A DNA stretch of 64,000 nt from Amycolatopsis aidingensis (lineage in GTDB: Bacteria; Actinomycetota; Actinomycetes; Mycobacteriales; Pseudonocardiaceae): assembly GCF_018885265.1 (NCBI RefSeq), contig NZ_CP076538.1, positions 1,338,001 to 1,402,000 of the forward strand, given 5' to 3'. Positions 35,473 to 44,830 of the stretch are shown piece after piece. Each line of letters begins with the position of its first letter. Positions within the stretch are counted from its first letter, which is position 1. The notes beneath the pieces are model-generated. The model was not told the origin of the DNA. It ran no database searches and saw only the letters and a list, made by a program, of their open reading frames with translations. The position numbers and the translations under genes are program-made.

Positions 35473-37083
35473 ATGACGAGTCCGCTTGGGGTGTCGGCGG
35501 CCGAGTTGCGCGACACCATGGAAGGTTCCTGGGGTATCGACCTGCCGCTTGGCCTGGGCGTGCTGGAGCTCCTTGCCGAGGGCACTCCGTACCGGATGGC
35601 CGAGCTGGTCGCCCGTTCCGGGGTCTCCCGCGAGGGGGTCAAGCAACTGCTCGGGCTGCTCGGCGCGGCCGTGTCCACCGAGGACCGCGCGGTCCGGCTG
35701 CGGGCCGGGGCGCTGGCGGAGCTCGGTCCGCTGTTGGCCCGCCCGGACCGGCAGGCCGAGGACCTGCTGCGGGCGGTCGTCGAGGCCGCCAGGGCCGACC
35801 TGCCCGCGCCCCGCCGCGACCTCGACCATGTTCCGGCCACAGTGGACACAGTTGTGCACAGGGCGTTCTGGCTGACCGAGCGGTTCCACCTTGCCGGGCA
35901 TCGGTTGCTGGTGCTCGGTGATCGTGACCTGACCGGGCTGGCGGTGGCCACCCTGCTGCCATCGGCGCGGGTGACGGTGGTGGATGTGGACGACACGGTG
36001 CTCGAGGTGGTCGGGGCGCATGCCCGGCGGGCCGGGCTGGAGGTGCGGACCTGGTTCGCCGACTTGCGGCTGGGTTTGCCGGAACCGGTACACGACAGTG
36101 CGGACCTGGTGTTCACCGACCCGCCGTACACCGCGGACGGTATCGGGCTGTTCGCCCGGCGCGGGCTGGAAGGGCTGCGGCGCACCGGCTGGGCCCGGAT
36201 GGCGATCTGCTACGGCAGCGGGGAGCGGCAGGTCGAGCTCAGCTTCCAGGTGCAACGCGCGCTGACCCGGCTCGGCCTGATGCTGGAGGCGGTGCTGCCC
36301 CGGTTCAACACCTACCACGGCGCCGAGGCGCTGGGCTCGGCCAGCTCGCTGTACCTGTGCCGGCCCACCAAGCACTCCTGGAAACAACTCGGCGCCGAGG
36401 ACGGCAAGCTTCGGATCTACAGCCACGGCACGAGTTCGCTGGAGTCGGCAGGCAGGCTGCCCGCGGAGGTCCTGGACCGGCTGCCGGACACCGGGACGGA
36501 GCTTCCGGTCGGTACCGGCTGGGGCCGCGACCCCGCCATGCCGGTGCCGGACTACCTGGCCACCCTTACCGGCGAGGCCACCGGCGTGCGCAAGCGGGCG
36601 AACTCCGGCGCGGTGTGGCTGGACCTCACCGCGGGCTTCGCAGGCCAGCTTCCGCGGGTGCTGCTGTGCGGGCCGGGCAGGGAGCTGACCGTGGCGGCAC
36701 CCACCGGAGCCCAGGACATCCTGGCCAGGTACCCGCACCTCGACCGGTTGATCCGGGAGGGGTACCGGCTCGAGGTCCGGCGGCTGGACGGCAGGGTCAC
36801 GATGGTCACCCGCCGCGGCGAGGACGACGGTTCCCCCGTCGCCGCGGCAGCGGTGGAACTGGCCAAGCGCACCGGGGCGGTGGCCGCCAACGCCCTGCGG
36901 GAAGCCCTGATCACCGGATGCAGGGCGGCGGGGCGGCAGCTGAGCAAGAACGAGGCCAGGGCGTTGCTGGCCGAGGCAGGGCTGCCCGCCGCCACGCAGC
37001 TGGCGCGGCCGGCCGAACTACCGCTCACCGAACTCGACGCGGTGGCGCGGGTGCTGCTCGGCACGCTGGACCGGCCGCACTGA
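35473..37083 (+). CDS. BpsA-like branched-polyamine synthase family protein
   Basis: A 536-residue protein. A winged-helix-like N-terminal part (about 1-100) precedes a Rossmann-type transferase region with LVLGDRD near 140, VVDVDD near 172 and FTDPPYTADGIGLFARRG near 215. This fits the N4-bis(aminopropyl)spermidine synthase family (PF01861). That enzyme in thermophiles makes branched polyamines from decarboxylated SAM. A second, less familiar C-terminal half ends in helical repeats. The ATG at 35473 has only a weak AGGT ahead. The actual substrate in an actinomycete is uncertain. Confidence 0.7.
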   Translation: MTSPLGVSAAELRDTMEGSWGIDLPLGLGVLELLAEGTPYRMAELVARSGVSREGVKQLLGLLGAAVSTEDRAVRLRAGALAELGPLLARPDRQAEDLLRAVVEAARADLPAPRRDLDHVPATVDTVVHRAFWLTERFHLAGHRLLVLGDRDLTGLAVATLLPSARVTVVDVDDTVLEVVGAHARRAGLEVRTWFADLRLGLPEPVHDSADLVFTDPPYTADGIGLFARRGLEGLRRTGWARMAICYGSGERQVELSFQVQRALTRLGLMLEAVLPRFNTYHGAEALGSASSLYLCRPTKHSWKQLGAEDGKLRIYSHGTSSLESAGRLPAEVLDRLPDTGTELPVGTGWGRDPAMPVPDYLATLTGEATGVRKRANSGAVWLDLTAGFAGQLPRVLLCGPGRELTVAAPTGAQDILARYPHLDRLIREGYRLEVRRLDGRVTMVTRRGEDDGSPVAAAAVELAKRTGAVAANALREALITGCRAAGRQLSKNEARALLAEAGLPAATQLARPAELPLTELDAVARVLLGTLDRPH

Positions 37084-37104
37084 TCCGGCTGTGGATTCCC
37101 TGGC

Positions 37105-37353
37105 TCACTCGCGCAGTGCGGCCCTGCGCCTGCGATACTCCTCCTCGTCGATCTCGCCGCGGGCGAAGCGCGCGGCGAGGATGCCCTCTGCCGGCTCGGC
37201 TTCCGGCGCCGCCGGGGTGCGGTCCGGGCGGGCGAGGCGCCGCAGCAGCAACACGATGACGGTGACCAGGCCACCCCAGAACAGGACCATGGCCACGATC
37301 ATCAGGATCCACCCGAGCCAGCCCTGGCCGGGATGGTCGACGTACCAGTGCAC
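37105..37353 (-). CDS. SHOCT-domain small membrane protein
   Basis: An 82-residue protein. One transmembrane helix (about 12-36) is followed by a linker and a C-terminal SHOCT motif (ILAARFARGEIDEEEYRRR), a short oligomerisation module. The GTG at 37353 follows GAGGAGG at five bases. These proteins are common in actinomycetes and their role is unclear. The gene converges with the BpsA-like gene. Confidence 0.8.
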   Translation of the reverse strand: MHWYVDHPGQGWLGWILMIVAMVLFWGGLVTVIVLLLRRLARPDRTPAAPEAEPAEGILAARFARGEIDEEEYRRRRAALRE

Positions 37354-37549
37354 GACAGCCTCCTCGGAATTGATGGCATCCGAGCTTCGACCCTGGCCGC
37401 CGTCAGGGAACAGGGCAGGAGGCACCCGGCGCGGGGGACGTTGGTCCTGCCAGGAAGGGGCCAAGTCCCGCATTCTCCCGAATCCCGGCCTGGCTAGTTT
37501 CGGTGCGGGCGAGAACGCCCGGCGCGCAGGGACATAGGGAGAGGGCGAG

Positions 37550-38551
37550 ATGAAGGTATCCGTTTTCGAGGCCGAGGAGTGGGAACGCGCGGCCTTCCAG
37601 CGGTTGAGCGCGGAGCACGAGGTCCGGTTCGAAGCGGCGCCACTCGACCAGGAACTGGCCAGGAAGCACGCCGATGCCGAGGTCATCTCGACCTTCATCT
37701 ACTCGGCCATGGACGAGAAGGTCCTCGATGCCTGCACCGGCCTGCGGCTCATCGCCACCCGCTCCACCGGGTTCGACCACATCGACATGGACTCGTGCCT
37801 TCGGCGCGGCGTGCGGGTCGCAAACGTGCCCACCTACGGGAAGAACACCGTGGCCGAGCACGTCTTCGCGCTGCTGCTGGGGCTGAGCCACCGACTGGTC
37901 GATGCCGTCGAGCGCACCCGGAGAGGCGACTTCTCCCAGTCCGGGCTGACCGGGTTCGACCTGCTGGGCCGCACCATGGGCGTGATCGGCACCGGCGATA
38001 TCGGCAGGCACACCATCCGGCTCGCCAAGGGGTTCGGCATGGAGGTGCTCGCGGTGGACACCGCGCCGGACGAGGATCTCGCGCCCACGCTCGGCTTCCG
38101 CTACACCGGAATGGCGGAGCTGCTGGCCGGGTCGGATGTGGTCAGCCTGCACGTACCGGCCTGCCCCGGCACTCACCACCTGCTCGGGCCGGAGGAGTTC
38201 CGTGCGATGAAGCCCGGCACGATCCTGATCAACACCTCCCGCGGCAGCGTGGTCGACACCACGGCCCTGCTGCGGGCGCTTTCCGACGGCACCGTCGCCG
38301 CGGCCGGACTCGACGTGCTCGAGGAGGAACCGACCGTCCGCGAGGAGGCCGAGCTGGTGCGTTCCGTGTTCGCGCGGGATCACAACCTGGAGACGCTGCT
38401 TGGCGACCACATCCTGCTGCGGATGCGCAACGTGCTCATCACGCCGCACACGGCCTTCAACACCCGCGACGCCGTGCACCGCATCCTCAGCACCACCTGC
38501 GACAACATCCTGGCCCACGCCGCGGGCCGGCCGCGCAACCTGGTCCACTGA
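37550..38551 (+). CDS. D-isomer 2-hydroxyacid dehydrogenase
   Basis: A 333-residue NAD-dependent dehydrogenase, closest in layout to D-lactate dehydrogenase. NAD-binding GTGDIG is near residue 145, the substrate Arg is in NTSRGS, the Glu in LDVLEEEP and the catalytic His in ITPHTAFN. A region of about 12 residues (RDHNLETLLGDH) is the extra loop seen in LdhA-type enzymes. GGGAGAGGG precedes the ATG. It interconverts a 2-keto acid and a D-2-hydroxy acid. It converges with the amidase operon, so a shared catabolic role is possible but unproven. Confidence 0.87.
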   Translation: MKVSVFEAEEWERAAFQRLSAEHEVRFEAAPLDQELARKHADAEVISTFIYSAMDEKVLDACTGLRLIATRSTGFDHIDMDSCLRRGVRVANVPTYGKNTVAEHVFALLLGLSHRLVDAVERTRRGDFSQSGLTGFDLLGRTMGVIGTGDIGRHTIRLAKGFGMEVLAVDTAPDEDLAPTLGFRYTGMAELLAGSDVVSLHVPACPGTHHLLGPEEFRAMKPGTILINTSRGSVVDTTALLRALSDGTVAAAGLDVLEEEPTVREEAELVRSVFARDHNLETLLGDHILLRMRNVLITPHTAFNTRDAVHRILSTTCDNILAHAAGRPRNLVH

Positions 38552-38554
38552 CAC

Positions 38555-39883
38555 TCACAGCAGTTGGGCGAAGGTGCTGGCGGCGGTGAGCAGGGCGCGT
38601 TCGGTGAAGTGCCTGCCGACGAGCTGGATTCCGGCGGGCCGGTCCGCCGCGGCGGTCGCGGGCGGGACGCTGAGCGCGGGATGCCCGGTGTGGTTGAACA
38701 GGGAGGTCAGCGCGACCATGGCGGCGGTCGGGTCCTCGGGGGCGTCCCGCCGCGGGACCGCGCAGGTGAGCGTGGGCATGGCGAGCAGGTCGACGCCATC
38801 GAGCAGGCCGTTCACCTGCTCCCGCAGCCGCCCTCGTTGCTCCTGCGCGGCGAGGTAGTCGGGCACGCTCACCTCGCTCCCCGCGGTAATGGCGTCCCGC
38901 ATCGGCTGCTGGTACCGGTTCTCCGCCGCGCCGAACCGGCGCAGGTGGTAGCCGGCCAGCTCGCTGCTCAGGATGGTCCAGTGCGCCTTGCCCAGCTGCT
39001 CCAGGTCGGGCAGCTGCACCGTGCTGACCTCGGCACCACGGCCGCGCGCGTACTCGACGGCGGCGCCGAAGGCTTCCCAGGCCGCCGGGGCGCAGTCGAG
39101 TCCCGCGGGAACGCCGATCCGGTACCGGCACTCGCCGCCGGTCACGGTGCCGTCCAGCCCGGCAGGCCGGGCAGGCAACAGTGCCTCCAGCACCAGCGCG
39201 GTGTCCGCGAGGGTGCGCGCCAGCACGCCGGGATGGTCAAGGGAGGGAGCCAGCGGGATGATCCCCTCGGTCGGCAGCAGCCCGTGGGTCGGTTTCAGCC
39301 CGGTGATGCCGCAGCATTCGGCCGGGATCCGCACACTGCCACCGGTGTCGGTGCCGAGCGCGGCCGAGCACAGGCCCGCCCGCACCGCGACCGCCGAGCC
39401 GCCGCTGGAGCCGCCCGCGGTGAGCTCCTCGTCCAGTGGGTTGCGGGCCGGGCCGACGGTGGTCAGCGTGAATTCGTCCAGCGTGGTCTTCCCGATGATG
39501 ATCGCGCCAGCGGACTTCAGCGCGGTGACCGTGGCGGCGTCCTGCCGGGCGATATTGCCGCGCAGCACGGCCGAGCCCGCCTCCAGCGGCAGGTCCAGCA
39601 CGGCGGCGCAGTCCTTGACCGCCACCACGATCCCGTCCAGCGGGCCGCGCCGCCGCCCGCCCGCGATCCGGTCGGCCGCCGCGCGCGCAGCCGCCAGCGC
39701 CTGCTCGCCTGCCACCGTGGCGAAGGCATGCAGCCTGGAGTCCAGCCGCTCGATCCTGCGGAGTGCGGCCTCGGTGAGCTCGACCGGGGAGACCGCGCCC
39801 GATTCCAGCAGTTCCCCGACCGTCCTGATCGGAGCGAACAGCAACCGCTCTTCCTCGGTCGCCGCGGTGATGTTGTCGTTCAC
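38555..39883 (-). CDS. Amidase (amidase signature family)
   Basis: A 442-residue amidase. The Ser-cisSer-Lys machinery is visible: Lys in VAVKDCAAV near residue 90, the Gly/Ser motif GGSSGGSAVAV and the nucleophile in TDTGGSVRIPA near 182. The family hydrolyses amides or allophanate-like compounds. No GatB or GatC gene is nearby, so a tRNA amidotransferase role is unlikely. The ATG overlaps the amidohydrolase stop (ATGA), making it the third gene of the LacI-controlled operon. Confidence 0.87.
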   Translation of the reverse strand: MNDNITAATEEERLLFAPIRTVGELLESGAVSPVELTEAALRRIERLDSRLHAFATVAGEQALAAARAAADRIAGGRRRGPLDGIVVAVKDCAAVLDLPLEAGSAVLRGNIARQDAATVTALKSAGAIIIGKTTLDEFTLTTVGPARNPLDEELTAGGSSGGSAVAVRAGLCSAALGTDTGGSVRIPAECCGITGLKPTHGLLPTEGIIPLAPSLDHPGVLARTLADTALVLEALLPARPAGLDGTVTGGECRYRIGVPAGLDCAPAAWEAFGAAVEYARGRGAEVSTVQLPDLEQLGKAHWTILSSELAGYHLRRFGAAENRYQQPMRDAITAGSEVSVPDYLAAQEQRGRLREQVNGLLDGVDLLAMPTLTCAVPRRDAPEDPTAAMVALTSLFNHTGHPALSVPPATAAADRPAGIQLVGRHFTERALLTAASTFAQLL

Positions 39884-41505
39884 GATGGCTCTCCTTGCTG
39901 CTCATCGGCCGCCCACACCTGCTGCCCGCCGACCCAGGTGGCGAGCGGGCGCAGCGCGTCCAGCCGGGCCGGTTCCGCGGTGAGCGGGTCTTGTTCGAGC
40001 ACGACGAAATCGGCGAGCATGCCCGGCGCCAGCCTGCCCTTCACGGCCTCCTCGCCGGAGGCGTAGGCCGAGCCGACCGTGTAGGCATGCAGTGCCTCGG
40101 TGGCCGACAGCCGCTCGTCCGCGCCGAGCACCGTTCCGTCCTGCGCCTGCCGCGTGGTCATCGACCGCAGCGCGAGCAGGGGCTCCAGCGGCCCGCACGG
40201 GTAGTCCGAGGAGCCTGGCACGGTGAGGCCCGCCGCCAGAAATGTCCGATGTGGACACATGGTGGCCGCGGTTTCCTTGCCGTAGTGCGCGATGAAGTTG
40301 TGCCCGTGGTAGTGCACGAATGCGCCGAACGGCACGGGGACGACCCCGGCCGCGCGCAGCCGCCGCGCGGTGGCCGCATCGGCCATCGAGCAGTGCTCGA
40401 TCCGGTGCCGTCGGGTGCCGGGAACCACGTGCTGGGCCGACTCGATGGCCGCCAGCACCTTGCCAACCGCGATATCCCCGTTCGCGTGCACCGCCACGGT
40501 GCTGCCTGCCGCGTGCACCTCCCGCACGGTCCGCTCGATCTCCTCGTCCGGCATGAGCTGGATGCCCCGGCCCGCGGCCGTGCACAGGCAGGTCCCTCCC
40601 GAGGATGCCCCGTCGGTCATCATCTTCACGCCGGTGAAGCGCAGCCACTCGTCCCCGAGTCCGGTGCACATCCCCAGTTCGGCCGCGTGCCGGAAGAACT
40701 CGTACCACAGCAGCATCCCCACCCTGGCGGTGAGCAGGCCCCTGCGCCTTGCCTCCTGGTACACCCGCCAGTCCTGCGGGTGCACCATCGCGTCGCAGAC
40801 CGAGGTCACCCCGGCGGCGTTGAACCGCCGGAGCGTGCGGACCAGCGCGGCGACCCTGGTGTCCAGGTCGGGCTGGGGGACAAGGGCCTTCCTGCCACCG
40901 TGGCCGAGATAGGCCTCCATCCACGCCCGCTCGTGCACCACCCCGTCCAGCCGCCCGGCGGCGTCCCTGCCGAGCCTGCCGCCAACCGGATCGGCGGAGT
41001 CGTCGCCGTAGCCGCCGGCCCGCAGCGCGGCGGAGTTGGCCACGGCGGCGTGGTAGGAGTAGTGGATCACCAGGACCGGGTGGTGCCGGGACACCTCGTC
41101 CAGCAGGGCCCGGTCGATCCGGTCGCCGCCCTCGGTACGGGACAGGTCGAAGTTGTGCCCGACGACCCATTCGCCAGCCGGAGTGCGGGCAGCCAGCCCG
41201 GCCAGCGCCTCCCGCACGGCGGTGGCACTCGGGGTGCGATCCGGTGCCAGGTCGACATAGAGATCCTCGCTGGTGTGCAGGCTGGGATGGGCGTGCGCGT
41301 CGTTCAGCCCCGGCACCATCGTGGCCGGGCCGAAGTCCACCTGCCGGGCCCGCGGGAAGCGTCCGCGCAAGGTGTCCCAGCCGCCCGCGTCCACGATCCG
41401 CTCCCCGGCGATGGCGAGTGCCTCCGGCTCGGGATCGGTGAGCGAGCGGATCCGGCGCGCCCGCACGAGGGTGATCGGCGCTTCGGCGAGGGGGTGGACG
41501 GTCAC
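39880..41505 (-). CDS. YtcJ-like amidohydrolase
   Basis: A 541-residue metal-dependent amidohydrolase of the YtcJ/AepA type. It has the HAHPS metal motif near residue 68, VKMMTDG, VHANGD, RIEHC and the final Asp in GSSDYP. The GTG at 41505 follows GGGAG; no signal peptide is present. Members hydrolyse N-acyl or cyclic amides. Gene order (membrane protein, this enzyme, amidase) suggests stepwise breakdown of an imported amide compound. Confidence 0.87.
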   Translation of the reverse strand: MTVHPLAEAPITLVRARRIRSLTDPEPEALAIAGERIVDAGGWDTLRGRFPRARQVDFGPATMVPGLNDAHAHPSLHTSEDLYVDLAPDRTPSATAVREALAGLAARTPAGEWVVGHNFDLSRTEGGDRIDRALLDEVSRHHPVLVIHYSYHAAVANSAALRAGGYGDDSADPVGGRLGRDAAGRLDGVVHERAWMEAYLGHGGRKALVPQPDLDTRVAALVRTLRRFNAAGVTSVCDAMVHPQDWRVYQEARRRGLLTARVGMLLWYEFFRHAAELGMCTGLGDEWLRFTGVKMMTDGASSGGTCLCTAAGRGIQLMPDEEIERTVREVHAAGSTVAVHANGDIAVGKVLAAIESAQHVVPGTRRHRIEHCSMADAATARRLRAAGVVPVPFGAFVHYHGHNFIAHYGKETAATMCPHRTFLAAGLTVPGSSDYPCGPLEPLLALRSMTTRQAQDGTVLGADERLSATEALHAYTVGSAYASGEEAVKGRLAPGMLADFVVLEQDPLTAEPARLDALRPLATWVGGQQVWAADEQQGEPS

Positions 41506-41531
41506 GGCGGCTCCCTGAGCTGGTTGACGGA

Positions 41532-42713
41532 TCAGAGCAACCCGGCGGCATCCGGGATACCCATGATCCCGATACCGACCAGGGTGGTCGCGGTCATCGA
41601 GGCGACACTGCCGATGAACGGATGGAAGTCCGACGGCAGCCGGGCGATGATTGCCCTGGCGAGCGGGGGCCCGAGCAGGGCGCCGAGCGCCGCACCGCCG
41701 AGGATGACCGCCCAGCTTCCGCCATAGGCGAGCACCGCGGCCGGGGCGAGGGACACCACCGGCACGAAGGTCGGGTACCAGCCGTGCCGCCGCCAGCGGT
41801 CGGCGTGCCACCAGCAGCCGAACGCCGCGGTGAACAACTGCGCGCTGAGCATGGCGGGCAGCAGGCCCGATCCGTATGCGGGCGCGCTGGGATCGGCGGC
41901 CCATGCGACGAGCAGCCCGGCCAGCATGCCCACCGAGGCCCACTCGTTGCCGTAGAACTGAGCCTCGGTGAAGTCGGCCAGCATCCGCCGCGGCAGCCAG
42001 GAGGCCCGCGGCCGCGGCCGCTCGGCAGGGCCCGCCTCCGGCGGGGCGGGCCGCACCATCCACGGCAGCCTGCGGCACAACGCGAACGCGACCAGCGCGC
42101 TGGACCACATGCCGGTGACGTTGCCGACCACATTGGGCAGCTCCAGCGGTACGCAGACCCAGTTCACCGCGGCCAGCGCGAGCGGGGTGCTGAGCACGCC
42201 GCCCAGCACGGCGGCCGTGCCTGCCACCCGCCAGCCCGCGCCGTACACCAGCACCACTGCGGGAGGGACGGAGACGAACGGGACGAAGGTCGGCTGCCAG
42301 GACCCGGTGCGGGTCCACCACCACAGCGCGTGCGAGAGCAGCAGGCCGCCCAGCGCGGCGGCCACCACCCAGGGCAGCAGGCCGCTGCCGTAGCTGATGT
42401 CGAAGCCGCGCAGGCGAAGCCGGCGCCGCGCGGCCAGATGCGCGCCAACCGCGAACACCAGCATGCCGATGCCGGCCGGTGCGGTGGCGTAGAACTGCGC
42501 CTCGGTCAGGTCGCCGAGAAAACGCCCGAGCCAGGAGGTCTCACCAGGCCAGCCCGCGTCCCCCGCGGTCAGCCGCCGCGCCAGCATCGGCAGCACCAGG
42601 CCGACGGCGGCCGCGACCGCGCAGCAGCACAGGAACGCAGGCAGCAGCCGGATCCGGGTCGTCATCGGCCGCCGGGCGCCTACCGGTGCTTCGTTGGAAC
42701 CCGCAGGACGCAT
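41532..42713 (-). CDS. Internally duplicated polytopic membrane protein
   Basis: A 393-residue membrane protein with about ten helices. It is built from two homologous halves: each has a D(L/F)TEAQFY segment, then YGSGLLP, then W(Q/Y)PTFVPxVSxxPA and a YGxxW segment. This points to a transporter-like fold with two-fold pseudosymmetry. I do not recognise the family. The ATG at 42713 follows GTGAGGG; upstream in-frame starts would run through the operator. It leads the operon with the amidohydrolase and amidase and is divergent from a LacI gene. Confidence 0.72.
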   Translation of the reverse strand: MRPAGSNEAPVGARRPMTTRIRLLPAFLCCCAVAAAVGLVLPMLARRLTAGDAGWPGETSWLGRFLGDLTEAQFYATAPAGIGMLVFAVGAHLAARRRLRLRGFDISYGSGLLPWVVAAALGGLLLSHALWWWTRTGSWQPTFVPFVSVPPAVVLVYGAGWRVAGTAAVLGGVLSTPLALAAVNWVCVPLELPNVVGNVTGMWSSALVAFALCRRLPWMVRPAPPEAGPAERPRPRASWLPRRMLADFTEAQFYGNEWASVGMLAGLLVAWAADPSAPAYGSGLLPAMLSAQLFTAAFGCWWHADRWRRHGWYPTFVPVVSLAPAAVLAYGGSWAVILGGAALGALLGPPLARAIIARLPSDFHPFIGSVASMTATTLVGIGIMGIPDAAGLL

Positions 42714-42736
42714 GCCCTCACCACCCTCGTCAGGGG

Positions 42737-42767
42737 CGCGCAAACAATTGGCTATAACGTTTGCGCG
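42737..42767. promoter_or_regulatory. LacI-operator-like inverted repeat
   Basis: CGCGCAAAC (42737-42745) and GTTTGCGCG (42759-42767) form a perfect 9-bp inverted repeat around 13 bases. It lies between the LacI gene and the amidase operon, so it is a likely autoregulatory and operon-controlling site. Confidence 0.65.
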
Positions 42768-42829
42768 ATTGAAGCCGCGCGCGGGCTCGCTGTCAAGGGC
42801 CGTGCCGGGGTCCATGGCACGATCGCACT

Positions 42830-43906
42830 GTGCACGGTGAGGATGACCAGCGGATTCAGGAACAGCGAAACCAGGAAGGCGAAACCGGCAGGGCCCCGGC
42901 CCGCCGGGCGACCCTGGCCACGGTGGCGAAGTTGTCCGGGTACCACGTCTCGACCGTTTCCCGGGTGCTCAACGGCTCCACCGTGCCCGGGGTCCGATCG
43001 GCCTCCTCGGCCACGGCCGAGCACATCAGGCAGGTCGCGCGCGAGGTGGGGTACGTGCCGAACGCGCAGGCCGCGGCGCTGCGCAGGCAGCGCACCCGGC
43101 TGCTCGGCGTGGTGATGGCCCGGATGGCCGACACCGTGCTGGCCACCATCTACGAGGGGATCGAGCGCGCCGCGGCCGGTTACGGGTTCCAGACGCTGGT
43201 GACGAACTCCTGGGACGACCCGGTCACCCGCGGGGAATGCGTGGACGTGCTGCTTTCCCATGGCGTGGACGCGATGATCCTCGGCGACTCCCCTGTGGAC
43301 GGCGGCTCACTGGACGTCCTGACCGAGCACGGCCTGCCGTTCGTGCTGGTCAACCGCAGGGCAGCGGACCATCCGGCGATCACCTGCGACGACTACGCAG
43401 GCGGGCGGATGGCGGCCGAGCATCTGCTCGAGCTCGGCCATCGGCGTGCGGCGGTGCTCGCCGGCCTGCCCTACGCGAGCAATGCCATCGAGCGCACCCA
43501 GGGTTTCCTCGACGCCTACCAGGAGGCCGGGCACCGCATCCCCGGTGGCCGGATCGTGCAGACCACCTTCGACACCGCGGGTGGCCGGATGGGCGCCGAG
43601 CGGCTGCTGCGCGCGCGCAGCAAACCCACCGCGATCTTCGCCGTGAACGACGCCGCCGCGATCGGTGTCCTCGGCTGCCTGCGGGACCACGGGATCGAGC
43701 CGGGTCGCGAGCTGTCCGTGGTGGGCTTCAACGACATCCCGCTGGCCGCGGAGCTGACCGTACCGCTGACCAGCGTGCGTTCCCCGATGCAGGCGATCGG
43801 CGAGCACAGCGTGCACACCCTGATGCGGTTGATGGGCGGGGAGTCCGTGCAGAGCATGCGGCTGCGGCCTGCCCTGGTGGCCAGGGCCTCATCGGGTCCG
43901 CGGTAG
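42830..43906 (+). CDS. LacI-family transcriptional regulator
   Basis: A 358-residue LacI/GalR regulator. The HTH (TLATVAKLSGYHVSTVSRVL) is at about 28-47 after an extended hydrophilic N-terminus; the rest is a periplasmic-binding-like sensor with GFNDIPLAAELTVPLTSVRSP near the end. The GTG at 42830 is the only in-frame start before the HTH and has no Shine-Dalgarno, so it may be leaderless. It is divergent from the membrane protein/amidohydrolase/amidase operon, which it probably controls through the inverted repeat at 42737-42767. Confidence 0.85.
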   Translation: MHGEDDQRIQEQRNQEGETGRAPARRATLATVAKLSGYHVSTVSRVLNGSTVPGVRSASSATAEHIRQVAREVGYVPNAQAAALRRQRTRLLGVVMARMADTVLATIYEGIERAAAGYGFQTLVTNSWDDPVTRGECVDVLLSHGVDAMILGDSPVDGGSLDVLTEHGLPFVLVNRRAADHPAITCDDYAGGRMAAEHLLELGHRRAAVLAGLPYASNAIERTQGFLDAYQEAGHRIPGGRIVQTTFDTAGGRMGAERLLRARSKPTAIFAVNDAAAIGVLGCLRDHGIEPGRELSVVGFNDIPLAAELTVPLTSVRSPMQAIGEHSVHTLMRLMGGESVQSMRLRPALVARASSGPR

Positions 43907-43924
43907 CTGGCCGCCAGCAGGCCC

Positions 43925-44830
43925 TCACTCCCAGCACCAGGAGATGCCGTAGACCCCGGGGGCGGCGTTCGGCACGAAGGTGTGCACCGTCATGGCGTCG
44001 TCGGTGAACAGGCGCCCACGCTCGGCCGGGACGGCCGGGCCAGTGGGGTGGTGGTACTCGTAGCAGCGGGCAGGCCGGGCGGCGGGGTCGAAACCGACCC
44101 GGATCAGGCAGCTGTGCATGGTGCTGCGCAGCCGCCGCTCGTATCGCCGGGAGGGGGCGGTGCCGGTGGCGAGGATCGTGTCGTACTCGATGACGGTGGT
44201 CGTGTCGCTGACCAGGGTCCGGCCGAACAGGATCTCCGCGGCCAGGTAGCCGTTGTCCTTGTCCACCCGCACCTCGCCCAGCCTGCCGATGCGGACCCGG
44301 ATGTCGGTCGGCAGGGCGTCCCCGTCGTCGATGGCGTGCACCAGCAGGATGCGATCCTGCGGCTCCGCCACGGCACGGACGACCTGGGTCGTGGAGATCG
44401 AGCGCAGGTTCCTTCCGGCGTCCACGGTGCAGAAGTCGGACACGCTCAGCACGCTGATGCCCTTGCCTGCCCGGTCGAGCAGCACCGCCGGCTGGGCAGG
44501 CTCCTGGCCTCGGCGCGGGCTGCTGCTGCCGCGCCCGCGCGATTTCGACGATGGCAGGAGATCCAGCAGCGTACTCGGTGGCAGGCCGAGGATCGTCTCG
44601 ATCTCCCGCAGCGCATGCAGGGACTTGCGTCGCTCCGGCCTGCTGCGGCCCTGCTGCCAGTAGCTCAGCGTGGCAAGGCTGACCCGCACCCCGCGCGCGG
44701 CCAGCCGGCTCTGAATCCGTTCCAGGGTGAGTCCCCTGCGATGGATTGCCGCACGTAACGCGTCGGCGAAGTTCTCCTGCCGCAGTACCTGCGCCGGTCC
44801 CGGCTCAGCCGAGGACGTGGACCTGGTCAT
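43925..44830 (-). CDS. XRE-family regulator with C-terminal sensor-like domain (paralogue 1)
   Basis: A 301-residue protein. An XRE-type helix-turn-helix lies at about 20-85 (LTLERIQSRLAARGVRVSLATLSYW). A beta-rich C-terminal domain of about 170 residues follows and ends PGVYGISWCWE. A second gene at 60839-61753 has the same layout and ending. The ligand or partner is unknown. The start at 44830 has a poor ribosome-binding site. It is divergent from the NACHT gene. Confidence 0.75.
   Translation of the reverse strand: MTRSTSSAEPGPAQVLRQENFADALRAAIHRRGLTLERIQSRLAARGVRVSLATLSYWQQGRSRPERRKSLHALREIETILGLPPSTLLDLLPSSKSRGRGSSSPRRGQEPAQPAVLLDRAGKGISVLSVSDFCTVDAGRNLRSISTTQVVRAVAEPQDRILLVHAIDDGDALPTDIRVRIGRLGEVRVDKDNGYLAAEILFGRTLVSDTTTVIEYDTILATGTAPSRRYERRLRSTMHSCLIRVGFDPAARPARCYEYHHPTGPAVPAERGRLFTDDAMTVHTFVPNAAPGVYGISWCWE

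Noticed and set aside
38555..39883. Amidase as GatA of the tRNA amidotransferase
   Set aside because: No gatB or gatC beside it and it is coupled to a catabolic amidohydrolase.
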